Assembly (NCBI GenBank): GCA_002491195.1
Contig: DKVL01000062.1
Coordinates: 1-28,649, forward strand
Direction: 5' to 3'
Length of the DNA: 28,649 nucleotides
Source of the DNA: Lachnospiraceae bacterium UBA7179
GTDB taxonomy: Bacteria > Bacillota > Clostridia > Lachnospirales > Lachnospiraceae
Within the stretch, counting starts at the first letter, position 1; each line of letters begins with the position of its first letter. The position numbers and the translations under genes are program-made. Below the pieces are notes generated by a model, which had not been told where the DNA came from, did not search any database, and saw nothing but the letters and a program-made list of their open reading frames with translations. Below are positions 8,536 through 15,304 of this stretch, piece after piece.

Positions 8536-9208
8536 GATTTCCTCCCAGACGGTATCCCGTTCCGCGGACAGTCCGTATAATCCGGGGATTGGCTGGATCA
8601 CGCTCAATTTTTTCCCGCAAACGCTTGATGTAGACTGTCAGCGTATTGTCATTGACAAACTCACCTGCCGCGTCCCACAATTCATTCAACAGCCTGTCCC
8701 TTGTGATAATGCCTCTGGGATTTCCAATCAATACCAGCAGCAGACGATACTCCAGCGCTGACAAAAAAACTTCTTCCCCGTCCTTTGTCACGATGCCGCT
8801 CGCTGTATCCACAGACAATCCGTCAATCTTAAAGACCGCTGGCGCTGTACTGTATTTGCGCAGCGCTGAATTGATCCGCGCAACCAGTTCACGCGGACGA
8901 AAAGGCTTTGTGACATAGTCGTCCGCCCCCATATTCAACCCCGTCACAACACTCGCCTCATCGTCGGACGCTGTGAGAAAAACGACCGGAATATCCTGCG
9001 TCTGCTTAATTTCTGTGCAGACTGCAAAACCGTTTCCGTCGGGCAGCGAGATATCCACCAGCGCCAGGTCAAATTTGCCAGCCGCAAACATTGAAATAGC
9101 ATCCTTCTGTGTCGGTGCATGTGTGATCGTAAATCCTTCTGTCTGAAGTAACCGCGCAAGATTTTTGGCAATTTCCTGATCATCCTCAACTAAAAATATC
9201 CGTTTCAT
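8522..9208 (-). CDS. OmpR-family response regulator
   Basis: This 228-residue DNA-binding regulator has a receiver domain (acidic pocket EDD at 8-10, phosphoacceptor Asp52 in VDISLP, Lys101 in TKPF) and a C-terminal winged helix near 130-222. The start at 9208 has GTGAGGGAA just upstream; a longer frame to 9286 would run through the promoter palindrome. It forms one operon with the kinase and probably controls the ABC transporter. Its own promoter is consensus-like and overlapped by a palindrome. Confidence 0.95.
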   Translation of the reverse strand: MKRIFLVEDDQEIAKNLARLLQTEGFTITHAPTQKDAISMFAAGKFDLALVDISLPDGNGFAVCTEIKQTQDIPVVFLTASDDEASVVTGLNMGADDYVTKPFRPRELVARINSALRKYSTAPAVFKIDGLSVDTASGIVTKDGEEVFLSALEYRLLLVLIGNPRGIITRDRLLNELWDAAGEFVNDNTLTVYIKRLREKIERDPANPRIIRTVRGTGYRLGGNHVSE

Positions 9209-9224
9209 AGTTCCCTCACCCAAA

Positions 9225-9262
9225 ATAATGTGTGTATCCTTTTCAAAGGTTACACACATTAT
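9225..9262. promoter_or_regulatory. 38-bp palindrome at response-regulator promoter
   Basis: Arms ATAATGTGTGTA (9225-9236) and TACACACATTAT (9251-9262) are perfect 12-mers. After a single T-T mismatch the inner CCTTT/AAAGG also pairs, leaving a 2-nt loop. It covers the -10 box and the expected transcription start, so on DNA it looks like an operator. In read-through transcripts from pdaA it would form a strong hairpin followed by TTATTTT, that is, a possible terminator. Confidence 0.6.
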
Positions 9263-9286
9263 ACTACAGTGTCTGCCATTTATCAA
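9258..9286 (-). promoter_or_regulatory. Response-regulator operon promoter
   Basis: TTGATA (9281-9286) and a consensus TATAAT (9258-9263) are separated by 17 bp on the minus strand, 50 bp before the regulator start. The -10 box lies inside the right arm of the palindrome. Confidence 0.75.
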
Positions 9287-9292
9287 AAAATA

Positions 9293-10294
9293 TTATTGGT
9301 TTGCAAAGACTAACTCAGACAGAGGCCGAAAGCGATATCCCATATCCTCCCACTTTGTCAACAGCTCATCTAAAATCTCACCGTTTGTCTGGGATGTATT
9401 GTGCAGCAGCACGACCGCTCCCGGGTGAATCCGCGATGTGAGCTTTTCAAAGGCTGCATCATGACTCGGCTGGTTCTCCGTATCCCAGTCTACATAAGCC
9501 AGACTCCAGAAAATTGTGTTGTACCCCAGTTCCTGTGCCATTTTGATATTCGCTGCATTTGCCTTGCCCTGGGGTGGACGGTAATACGGCGACAGCGTTG
9601 TGCCAGTGATTTCGTAAAAGGACTCCGCCACATCATCCAGTTCTTTCTGAAAAGCCTCCAGATCCGATATGGATGACATATCGGGATGATGATAAGTATG
9701 ATTGCCCACGATGTGCCCATCCTCCACCATGCGCTTCACCAAATCCGGCGCCGTCTCCAGAAAATGTCCCACAACAAAAAATGCCGCTGTGACATGATGC
9801 TTTTTTAACGCGTCCAGAATCGGTTCCGTGTTGCCGTTCTCATATCCACAGTCAAATGTCAGATAGATTACCTTTTCGCTGTTATCTCCCATGAAGTAGG
9901 CATCATACCACGCCAAATCTTCCGGTGATGCATTCCCCACAGGCTGCGTGCCGGATTCGCCAAAGGAAAGCCCCCAGTCCTCCGAGTTCAGTACCAGCTC
10001 AAACCCTTCTGGCGGCTGCTTTCGCGTTACAGTGCTTTCCGATGGCGCGGCAGCATTTTCACTCCCCGCACTGTGATCACCTGAGCTCTCTTCTCCTGTC
10101 TCATGTTCTTTTGTCTCCTGAACAACAGCCAGTGTGCTATCCTCCAAATCTACGTTTATAACAGTCAATCCCTCCGGCTCCACTTCACTGTGCTGCATCT
10201 CCTGTGCACCGGAACTGCCGCACCCTGTCAAAAACATTGTCACTGCGATTGCTCCAAATATCTGCGTTATCTTTCTGTTTCTTTGTCTTTTCAC
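9293..10294 (-). CDS. pdaA: PdaA-like polysaccharide deacetylase lipoprotein
   Basis: The NodB-fold domain (about 140-325) carries the PdaA-type signature LTFDCGYENG (Asp148). It also has metal ligands HTYHH (His199, His203), RPPQG, VDWDT and PGAVVLLHN. PdaA removes the N-acetyl group from muramic acid and so allows muramic lactam formation in the spore cortex. The N-terminus is a lipoprotein signal with lipobox LTGC (Cys25), followed by about 110 residues of low-complexity acidic linker. Translation starts at GTG; AGGCAGGG lies about 10 nt upstream. The linker and lipid anchor are additions compared with the Bacillus protein. Another peptidoglycan deacetylase is possible, but the motif set favours PdaA. 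Confidence 0.85.
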   Translation of the reverse strand: MKRQRNRKITQIFGAIAVTMFLTGCGSSGAQEMQHSEVEPEGLTVINVDLEDSTLAVVQETKEHETGEESSGDHSAGSENAAAPSESTVTRKQPPEGFELVLNSEDWGLSFGESGTQPVGNASPEDLAWYDAYFMGDNSEKVIYLTFDCGYENGNTEPILDALKKHHVTAAFFVVGHFLETAPDLVKRMVEDGHIVGNHTYHHPDMSSISDLEAFQKELDDVAESFYEITGTTLSPYYRPPQGKANAANIKMAQELGYNTIFWSLAYVDWDTENQPSHDAAFEKLTSRIHPGAVVLLHNTSQTNGEILDELLTKWEDMGYRFRPLSELVFANQ

Positions 10295-10411
10295 CTTCGT
10301 ATATCCCTGCCTTTTTCATACTTCCCGTCATGCCGCCATAAGCGGCACAAACAATCCGTGAAGCTTTCTTTACACCCGTCCATTCACAGTTTGCCATATA
10401 ACTTTCATTAT

Positions 10412-10440
10412 AAGATAAAATTGTATCATAACTGTATCAA
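10412..10440 (-). promoter_or_regulatory. Possible pdaA promoter region
   Basis: TTGATA (10435-10440) with TATCTT at 17 bp (10412-10417) is one reading; a consensus TATAAT at 10407-10412 lies 22 bp from the same -35 and would need another partner. GATACA and GATACA-like direct repeats 11 bp apart (10421-10440) cover the area. A sporulation sigma-F/G promoter could not be identified clearly. Confidence 0.3.
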
Positions 10441-10469
10441 ATTTGCATCATTTTTGTAAGGTATTGAAA

Positions 10470-10491
10470 AGAGGAACACTACTTTTCCTCT
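10470..10491 (-). terminator. Terminator after YunG-like gene
   Basis: AGAGGAA and TTCCTCT form a 7-bp stem with an 8-nt loop, followed on the minus strand by a short T run. It contains the stop codon of the YunG-like gene (10479). The stem is short, so termination may be partial. Confidence 0.5.
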
Positions 10492-10928
10492 GCACAGGTC
10501 TGTGCATAAAAAAGCATTTGCTTTAAATACTCATATCTGAGGCGCTTCTCCTCTTTTGCAAAGTGCGCCTCCCGCAATTGCCGGGGATTATTCTCATATA
10601 CTAATATTTCATCGCCAAACTGCTCGCTTGTCAGGTCAAAACAGCAGTCCCCAACGACATTATAACAATGATAATTTCCGTCTGGTCTGCGTATTCCATA
10701 TACTTCGCCGCCAAAGATATCCTGCGCTAAAAACGCGGTAATAGAACACTGTCCCAACGTCTTGTTATCTGGTGTCCATTGATCGCGCATTCGCGGCGCA
10801 CAAGTTTCGGCACACCAGATTTCTGATAAGGCATCATACAAATCAATCGGCGTTCTGATTCCCTTATACTGATCTGTCACTGCCTGCGCATTCGCCTGTT
10901 CCCAACCGTAAAACTGATATTCTCTCAT
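10479..10928 (-). CDS. YunG-like protein of unknown function
   Basis: The 149-residue protein resembles the YunG family of Firmicutes, with the conserved block GQCSITAFLAQDIFGGEVYG followed by PDGNYHCYNVV and DLTSEQF. The spacing of Cys, His and Asp in these three blocks suggests a papain- or transglutaminase-like active site, but no function is established and this is inference. No signal peptide or membrane helix is visible, so it should be cytoplasmic. It is preceded by an AGAGAGG site and lies 63 bp after the deformylase-like gene on the same strand, with no promoter seen between them, so both are probably one transcript. Confidence 0.65.
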   Translation of the reverse strand: MREYQFYGWEQANAQAVTDQYKGIRTPIDLYDALSEIWCAETCAPRMRDQWTPDNKTLGQCSITAFLAQDIFGGEVYGIRRPDGNYHCYNVVGDCCFDLTSEQFGDEILVYENNPRQLREAHFAKEEKRLRYEYLKQMLFYAQTCAEEK

Positions 10929-10991
10929 CTCTGCCTCTCTTTCTACTATATATAAATCATAAATATATGACCGCTATTCACCACTCATCCA

Positions 10992-11402
10992 TTAAATCAC
11001 AATTCCATCAAGATGGTCGCACTCATGTTGTATGATCTGCGCGATCCATCCAGAATATTTCTGCCTCTGCTTTTTCCAGCTGGCGTCGAAGAACTCAACC
11101 TCGATATCCTGATATCTTGTGGTTGGGCGCACTCCGCTTAGAGACAGACACCCCTCCTCGGTTTTATAAGCTCCCGTTTTCTTTGTGATCACGGGATTGA
11201 TCATTGGTATATTCACAAATCCCATGTTGACCACAATGATCCGTTTCTTCACGCCGATCATGTTTGCCGCCATTCCAACGCATCCCGCCTGGTTTGCCTT
11301 CAATGTATCAAGCAGATCTGTCACTACCTGCTGGTCTGCCTTTGTCGCCGGCTCTGATCTCTGATTTAGAAAAATGACATCTTTCATAATTGGCTTAACC
11401 AC
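10992..11402 (-). CDS. def: Peptide deformylase-like protein, short form
   Basis: Peptide deformylase removes the formyl group from nascent proteins using a bound metal. The 136-residue protein has two of the three family motifs intact: EEGCLSLSG (metal ligand Cys85) and QHECDHLDG (His126, Glu127, His130). Motif 1, normally GxGxAAxQ, reads GMAANMIG, so the conserved Gln is Met48. The protein also stops right after motif 3, giving a short C-terminus. It starts at GTG with GGAGGAG 9 nt upstream; an internal ATG 15 nt downstream lacks such a site. It may be an active short deformylase or a specialised paralogue; a full-length housekeeping enzyme could exist elsewhere. Confidence 0.85.
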   Translation of the reverse strand: MVKPIMKDVIFLNQRSEPATKADQQVVTDLLDTLKANQAGCVGMAANMIGVKKRIIVVNMGFVNIPMINPVITKKTGAYKTEEGCLSLSGVRPTTRYQDIEVEFFDASWKKQRQKYSGWIAQIIQHECDHLDGIVI

Positions 11403-11527
11403 AATATTTGTCTCCTCCTTCCAAGTCTACCCATTCGCTTCCCTCATCATGATTGTACTCCCTAAGCCACTCATCAGCAGCCTACAACATCCTTGTAACC
11501 TCTAACACAATTTTATTTTATGCTTTG

Positions 11528-11556
11528 ATTATACGCGATCACAGGATTTGTATCAA
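11528..11556 (-). promoter_or_regulatory. Promoter of deformylase-like / YunG-like operon
   Basis: TTGATA (11551-11556) and TATAAT (11528-11533) are separated by 17 bp on the minus strand. The leader to the GTG start would be about 120 nt. That leader contains a 28-codon open frame without ATG (11395-11481) that overlaps the start region. Confidence 0.75.
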
Positions 11557-11584
11557 GTAGTTGTTTCTGACTTGCCATGTGCAT

Positions 11585-11625
11585 AAAACAGCGGACGGCA
11601 AGACATAACGTCCTGCCGTCCGCTG
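11585..11625 (-). terminator. Terminator of hsp20
   Basis: CAGCGGACGGCA (11589-11600) and TGCCGTCCGCTG (11614-11625) form a perfect 12-bp stem; an inner GAC/GTC extends it past one mismatch. A TTTT run follows on the minus strand (11585-11588). Confidence 0.85.
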
Positions 11626-11656
11626 CTCTGTCACAACTGATATGAAACTGCACGCA

Positions 11657-12115
11657 TTACCCTTCGATCTGAATGTACTTGCTTTCCTCAACCGCAGGCT
11701 TTGCTTCCTTCTTCGGCACGGACACCTTCAGGATGCCGTCCTCAAATTTCGCCTTGATATCCTCCTGTGTAACATCCTCACCCACGTAGAAACTTCTGCT
11801 GCAGGTTCCGTAATATCTCTCGCGGCGGATATACTTACCGTTCTCGTCCTTCTGGTCATTGTTCTGGCTCGTCTCGGCATTGATGGTCAGATATCCGTTC
11901 TTGAGCTCTGCCTTCACATTCTCCTTCTTGCAGCCCGGAAGATCGATATCCAGCTCGTAGCCATGATCTGTTTCCTTGACATCTGTTCTCATCAGGCCGG
12001 TCTGTGTATTGTAGCGGGAAGCCGACCGCATCGGACGTGCAAAATCATCAAAGAAATCATCAAATAAACTTTCTCCAAAAATACTATTCATAACATTTGA
12101 ACTTGGTAGTAACAT
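11657..12115 (-). CDS. hsp20: Hsp20 / alpha-crystallin small heat shock protein
   Basis: This 152-residue ATP-independent chaperone holds unfolding proteins. An N-terminal arm (SLFDDFFDDFARP) leads into the alpha-crystallin domain (about 43-140), with the motifs ELDIDLPGCKKENVKAEL and KFEDGILKVSVPKKE. The C-terminal I-x-I type anchor is YIQIE. AAGGAGG lies 8 nt before the ATG. Control is by the HrcA repressor through a perfect CIRCE element overlapping the promoter, which in many Firmicutes is reserved for groES/groEL and dnaK operons. A strong terminator follows, so the gene is monocistronic. Confidence 0.96.
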   Translation of the reverse strand: MLLPSSNVMNSIFGESLFDDFFDDFARPMRSASRYNTQTGLMRTDVKETDHGYELDIDLPGCKKENVKAELKNGYLTINAETSQNNDQKDENGKYIRRERYYGTCSRSFYVGEDVTQEDIKAKFEDGILKVSVPKKEAKPAVEESKYIQIEG

Positions 12116-12147
12116 AAACCATTCCTCCTTAAAATTTTTATTGGTGT

Positions 12148-12167
12148 AGCAGCTCTTGTGAGCTGTT
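12148..12167 (-). promoter_or_regulatory. Hairpin in hsp20 leader
   Basis: CAGCTC and GAGCTG arms with a 4-nt loop form a small stem in the 5' leader between the promoter and the ribosome binding site. Small heat shock genes often have RNA thermometers, but this stem does not cover the AAGGAGG site, so a stability role is as likely. Confidence 0.3.
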
Positions 12168-12187
12168 GTTTTATTTGTTATATATGT

Positions 12188-12216
12188 GTTATAACATACT
12201 TGTTAGCACTCGTCAA
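12188..12216 (-). promoter_or_regulatory. hsp20 promoter
   Basis: TTGACG (12211-12216) and TATAAC (12188-12193) are separated by 17 bp on the minus strand. The -35 box lies in the spacer of the CIRCE element, so bound HrcA would block RNA polymerase. Confidence 0.85.
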
Positions 12217-12229
12217 TAGGGAGTGCTAA
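12203..12229. promoter_or_regulatory. CIRCE operator (HrcA binding site)
   Basis: TTAGCACTC, a 9-bp spacer and GAGTGCTAA match the CIRCE consensus perfectly. HrcA, itself dependent on GroEL, binds this element and is released on heat stress. Confidence 0.97.
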
Positions 12230-12240
12230 CAATTTTTCTA

Positions 12241-12453
12241 AAAAAAATATAAACTCCGTTTTTATGCGGTCTCCAGCTATTTTATCTTATCCCAAAATGC
12301 TGGAAAATATGCGGTTTGACACAAGATTTCATTGCTTTTTCGATTCTCTGAACTACCTTCTTTGTCCGCTCAAAACTGATATCAATTCGCTTTGTGTCCT
12401 GTAAATCTGATGCGTTATAGTGTATTGTGTTCTTGAAAGGAGGCTTAGAAACA
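12241..12453. other. Non-coding stretch before XRE relic
   Basis: About 210 bp with no gene I can recognise. The minus strand has an open frame of about 50 codons without a start codon (12290-12450), rich in charged residues, which might be a relic, but I could not assign it. The ribosome binding site of the XRE relic (AAAGGAGG) lies at its right end. Confidence 0.5.
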
Positions 12454-12642
12454 ATGAATCAAATAAAAATCGGAACTTTTATGAAAGAACTCCGTAAAGA
12501 AAAAGGACTCTACAAGAACAATTTAACGGAAGCAGAAGAACTGTTTCAAGATGGGAAACAGGAAGCAATCTTTTGAAATGGCTGATTATTACGAGGTTGA
12601 ACTGCGGGAATTGAGCTTCCCTTTTACAAGTTTGCAGGATTA
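12454..12642 (+). pseudogene. Relic of an XRE-family regulator
   Basis: A 40-codon frame begins with AAAGGAGG at 10 nt and the peptide MNQIKIGTFMKELRKEKGL, the usual first helix of Clostridial Cro/C1-type regulators. It then loses similarity. After a frame change the DNA reads WETG (near 12552), and in yet another frame MADYYEVELREL (12579-12614), which are the later parts of the same HTH domain. The DNA-binding helices between are missing. I read this as an internally deleted, frameshifted regulator gene. Confidence 0.6.
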
Positions 12643-12653
12643 AGGAGTGCGCA

Positions 12654-12745
12654 CTGCTGTCTCATTAACGCCGGCCGGGATTTATTGAAACGAGCAGTCG
12701 CAAACCTGATTCAGAACAGCATCAACCACTATAAAAGTGGGCGCT
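12654..12745 (+). pseudogene. Relic of a sensor histidine kinase (N-box fragment)
   Basis: In one plus-strand frame the peptide LINAGRDLLKRAVANLIQNS, continuing INHY, matches the N-box and preceding helix of the HATPase domain of VanS/OmpR-partner kinases. Nothing before or after this fragment continues the domain, and it runs into the 3' end of the convergent DegV gene. With the XRE relic it marks an old regulatory cluster that has been deleted. Confidence 0.45.
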
Positions 12746-12762
12746 GCATTTATGCCAGTCCT

Positions 12763-13650
12763 TTAATGCGTTCTCTCCCCGCCCCAAAAGAACAGTGCAA
12801 TCGTTCCGGGACCTGTGTGGCTTCCGATCGTAGCCCCAATCGGATAAATTTCCACTTTTCCATTTAGTTTCGGAAACTTCTCCTCCACAAGGGCTGCCAC
12901 CTCCCTGGCATCCTCCATGCATTCAGACTGACTCAGAAAACACTTTCCAGAATATCCAAGTCCATCTTTTGCATTCTCCTCCATCTTTTCCACGATTCTT
13001 TTGATGACCTTTTTCTTTGTGCGAATCTTTTCCCGCGGAATCAGTTTTCCCTCATTGTCCATATTGAGCAGAGGACAAATTCCCATCACGGAACCAATAA
13101 ACCCAGCTGTCTTCGAAATTCGACCGCCCCTGATATAAAATGTCAGATCCGTGGAAAAGAACCAATGATGCAGTTCCAACTTATGCGCTTCAATCCACTG
13201 ATACAGTTCATCGATTCCCATTCCCGCATCGCGCATGTCCGCAAGCGTTTCCATAATTAATCCATAACCGCTCGAAGCCCCGAGGGAATCCACTACATAA
13301 ATCTTTCTGTCAGGATAGCGCTCTGACAGAATATCTCTCGCCACACAAGCCGAGTTATACGTGCCGGAAATACCCGTCGAAAGCGTTACGTGCAGGATAT
13401 CCTTCCCTTCTTTGAGATTCTTTTCAAACAAAGCCTCATACTCCGCTGCGCTGACCTGTGAAGTCTTGGTATTTTCCCCTGCTACCATCCTGCGGTAAAG
13501 TTCTGCCGGTGGGACAGACTCCCCGAGATCATCCAGGTATTCCTGATCTCCTAATGTAAAATGAAAGCAAACATACTGAATATCTCTTTTGTTAAAATGT
13601 TCCTTTGACAAATCCGCTGTTGAACAGCAGCTCAAAATATATTCTCCCAT
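12763..13650 (-). CDS. DegV family fatty-acid-binding protein
   Basis: DegV/FakB proteins bind a single fatty acid and present it to the FakA kinase for phospholipid synthesis. The 295-residue protein is full length. It shows the N-terminal STADL, the TSQVS segment, the ligand-contacting TLSTGISGTYNSA, the VDSLGASSGYG block, YIRGGRISK and the closing GSHTGPGTIALFFWG. An AGAGGAAAG site precedes the ATG. A strong promoter lies over the end of the upstream MATE gene, so it is probably transcribed alone. No fakA-like gene is in the window. Confidence 0.93.
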   Translation of the reverse strand: MGEYILSCCSTADLSKEHFNKRDIQYVCFHFTLGDQEYLDDLGESVPPAELYRRMVAGENTKTSQVSAAEYEALFEKNLKEGKDILHVTLSTGISGTYNSACVARDILSERYPDRKIYVVDSLGASSGYGLIMETLADMRDAGMGIDELYQWIEAHKLELHHWFFSTDLTFYIRGGRISKTAGFIGSVMGICPLLNMDNEGKLIPREKIRTKKKVIKRIVEKMEENAKDGLGYSGKCFLSQSECMEDAREVAALVEEKFPKLNGKVEIYPIGATIGSHTGPGTIALFFWGGERTH

Positions 13651-13704
13651 GAATACTCTTTCCTCTCTTTATCTTTATAATACCTCATTTCTATGTCTGT
13701 TATG

Positions 13705-13733
13705 ATTATACTTATGTAAAATCAATAAGTCAA
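13705..13733 (-). promoter_or_regulatory. degV-family gene promoter
   Basis: TTGACT (13728-13733) and TATAAT (13705-13710) are separated by 17 bp on the minus strand. The -35 box contains part of the MATE stop codon. Confidence 0.75.
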
Positions 13734-15103
13734 TCGTGAAATTTTATCCCTCTGCAGCGTTTGAGCCAATTGCCTCTCAGATAATAAATGATAAATAAAA
13801 CAGATGTTATTGTCCAGGTCAACGGATAACTGAACGCCACTGTAGAAACCTCCGGCCGCAATGGAACGATCACCAGATTCCAAATCACGCGCAGTACGCA
13901 GACTCCGACGCAAGTCATCAGCATGGGCAAAACTGCATCGCCGCAGCCTCTCGTCGTACCGCCAAGAATCTCAATACAGATATATGTGATATAACTTGGC
14001 GAAATTACCCACATCATACCCAGACCGATTGAAACCACATTGGGATCATCCGTAAACAAATGTAGAAAAATCCGCCCTCCTGCGAGCACAATGACGCTTA
14101 GCAGGATACTGGTGAACGCTGCCATACCCAGGCATATCCGCACGCTTTTTCTGATTCGGTCGTATTTTCCCGCACCAAAGTTCTGCCCTGCAAAAGTGGT
14201 GATTGATACGCCGTACGCCCCCATGATCATCCAAAAGATACCATCCACTTTGCCATACGCTGTCCATGCTGCAATCGTGTCCGTGCCAAAAGCATTGATG
14301 CTCGACTGAATAATCAGATTGGACGCGGAATACATGGTTGACTGAATCCCCGCAGGCAGTCCGATACGGATGATATTGCGCAAAAACGCTGGATGAAAAT
14401 GAATTTCACCTGGCTTTAATCGATAAGAATCCTCCGTCCGCATCAATGTCACAATCACCATCAGCGCACTGACCACCTGTGACAGCGCAGTCGCTGCCGC
14501 CACGCCAACCACACCCATTTTCAGGATGGTCACAAAGAAAATGTCCAATATAATATTGACGACACAAGATAAGATCAGGAAATAAAGCGGGCGCCTGGAA
14601 TCACCCACAGCCCGCAAAATTCCCGAACCCATATTATAAATAAGCGAGGGAATGACGCCAAGAAAATACACCCGCATATACACAACAGACGGCGCAAGAA
14701 TCTCGTCTGGCGTATTCATTGCCCGCAGCGCCACTCCTGAAAAAAGAAAACCAAGCACCATGATCACAGCACCGCCCGCGATGGAGAGCGCGATCGCCGT
14801 ATGTACCGTCTTCCTCACATCCTCCTGCTTCTTTGCACCATAATACTGGGCAAGAATCACCGTCGCACCGGAGGAAAGTCCTGTAAAAAAGCCAAGCAGC
14901 AGATTGATCAGTGTGGCTGCCGGTCCTCCCACCGCTGCCAGCGCCTCCTTTCCGACAAACTTCCCCACGATCACTGCATCCGTCGTATTATAGAGCTGCT
15001 GAAAAAAGGTTCCAAACAGAATCGGGAAAAAGAAAAAAAGGAGTTGTTTCCAGATAACCCCCTCTGTAATCTGATTAGAAATCTGACGCTCTTCTGTTTT
15101 CAT
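13730..15103 (-). CDS. MATE family multidrug/cation efflux transporter
   Basis: This 457-residue inner membrane protein has about twelve hydrophobic helices in the two-fold MATE arrangement. Family motifs are visible: PILFGTFFQQLYNTTDAVIV in helix 1-2, GKEALAAVGGPAATLINLL and, in the second half, GLPAGIQSTMYSASNLIIQS. Such proteins export organic cations or drugs against a sodium or proton gradient; the substrate cannot be told from sequence. The ATG follows AGGGAGG at 6 nt. The gene has its own promoter and stands after a terminator, so it is an independent unit. Confidence 0.95.
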   Translation of the reverse strand: MKTEERQISNQITEGVIWKQLLFFFFPILFGTFFQQLYNTTDAVIVGKFVGKEALAAVGGPAATLINLLLGFFTGLSSGATVILAQYYGAKKQEDVRKTVHTAIALSIAGGAVIMVLGFLFSGVALRAMNTPDEILAPSVVYMRVYFLGVIPSLIYNMGSGILRAVGDSRRPLYFLILSCVVNIILDIFFVTILKMGVVGVAAATALSQVVSALMVIVTLMRTEDSYRLKPGEIHFHPAFLRNIIRIGLPAGIQSTMYSASNLIIQSSINAFGTDTIAAWTAYGKVDGIFWMIMGAYGVSITTFAGQNFGAGKYDRIRKSVRICLGMAAFTSILLSVIVLAGGRIFLHLFTDDPNVVSIGLGMMWVISPSYITYICIEILGGTTRGCGDAVLPMLMTCVGVCVLRVIWNLVIVPLRPEVSTVAFSYPLTWTITSVLFIIYYLRGNWLKRCRGIKFHD

Positions 15104-15154
15104 ATGTAACCTCCCTACGTCAAACCCAACATGATACCGGACAATATGTTACTT

Positions 15155-15182
15155 ATTATATCCGCTTTAACGGAAAAATCAA
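15155..15182 (-). promoter_or_regulatory. MATE gene promoter
   Basis: TTGATT (15177-15182) and TATAAT (15155-15160) are separated by 16 bp on the minus strand, 50 bp before the ATG. The spacer contains an inverted repeat TCCG-6-CGGA that could be an operator. Confidence 0.6.
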
Positions 15183-15211
15183 TAACTTTTGCAGATGACA
15201 TTGATGAAATA

Positions 15212-15296
15212 TAAAAAACAGCCCCGTACTCTGATCTGCTTAGGTTCCTTAGCATGCATTGAAAAAACACTCTGCCAAACAGAAGTACAAGGCTGT
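15212..15296 (-). terminator. Branched terminator of the hydrolase lipoprotein gene
   Basis: ACAGCC (minus strand, ending near 15291) pairs with GGCTGT (15218-15223). The stem continues through two G-U pairs, GTAC/GTAC and TCTG/CAGA, and is followed by six T residues. The roughly 45-nt loop holds a smaller imperfect hairpin, an unusually large top for a terminator. Confidence 0.6.
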
Positions 15297-15304
15297 ATCA
15301 AGAA

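Noticed and set aside
8536..8607. Longer N-terminus for the histidine kinase
   Set aside because: The extra 24 codons lie inside the response-regulator gene without a ribosome binding site; GGGAGGAAA directly precedes the later ATG.
12290..12450. Minus-strand open frame of about 50 codons with protein-like composition
   Set aside because: It has no start codon or ribosome binding site and no family I recognise; it is only noted as a possible relic.
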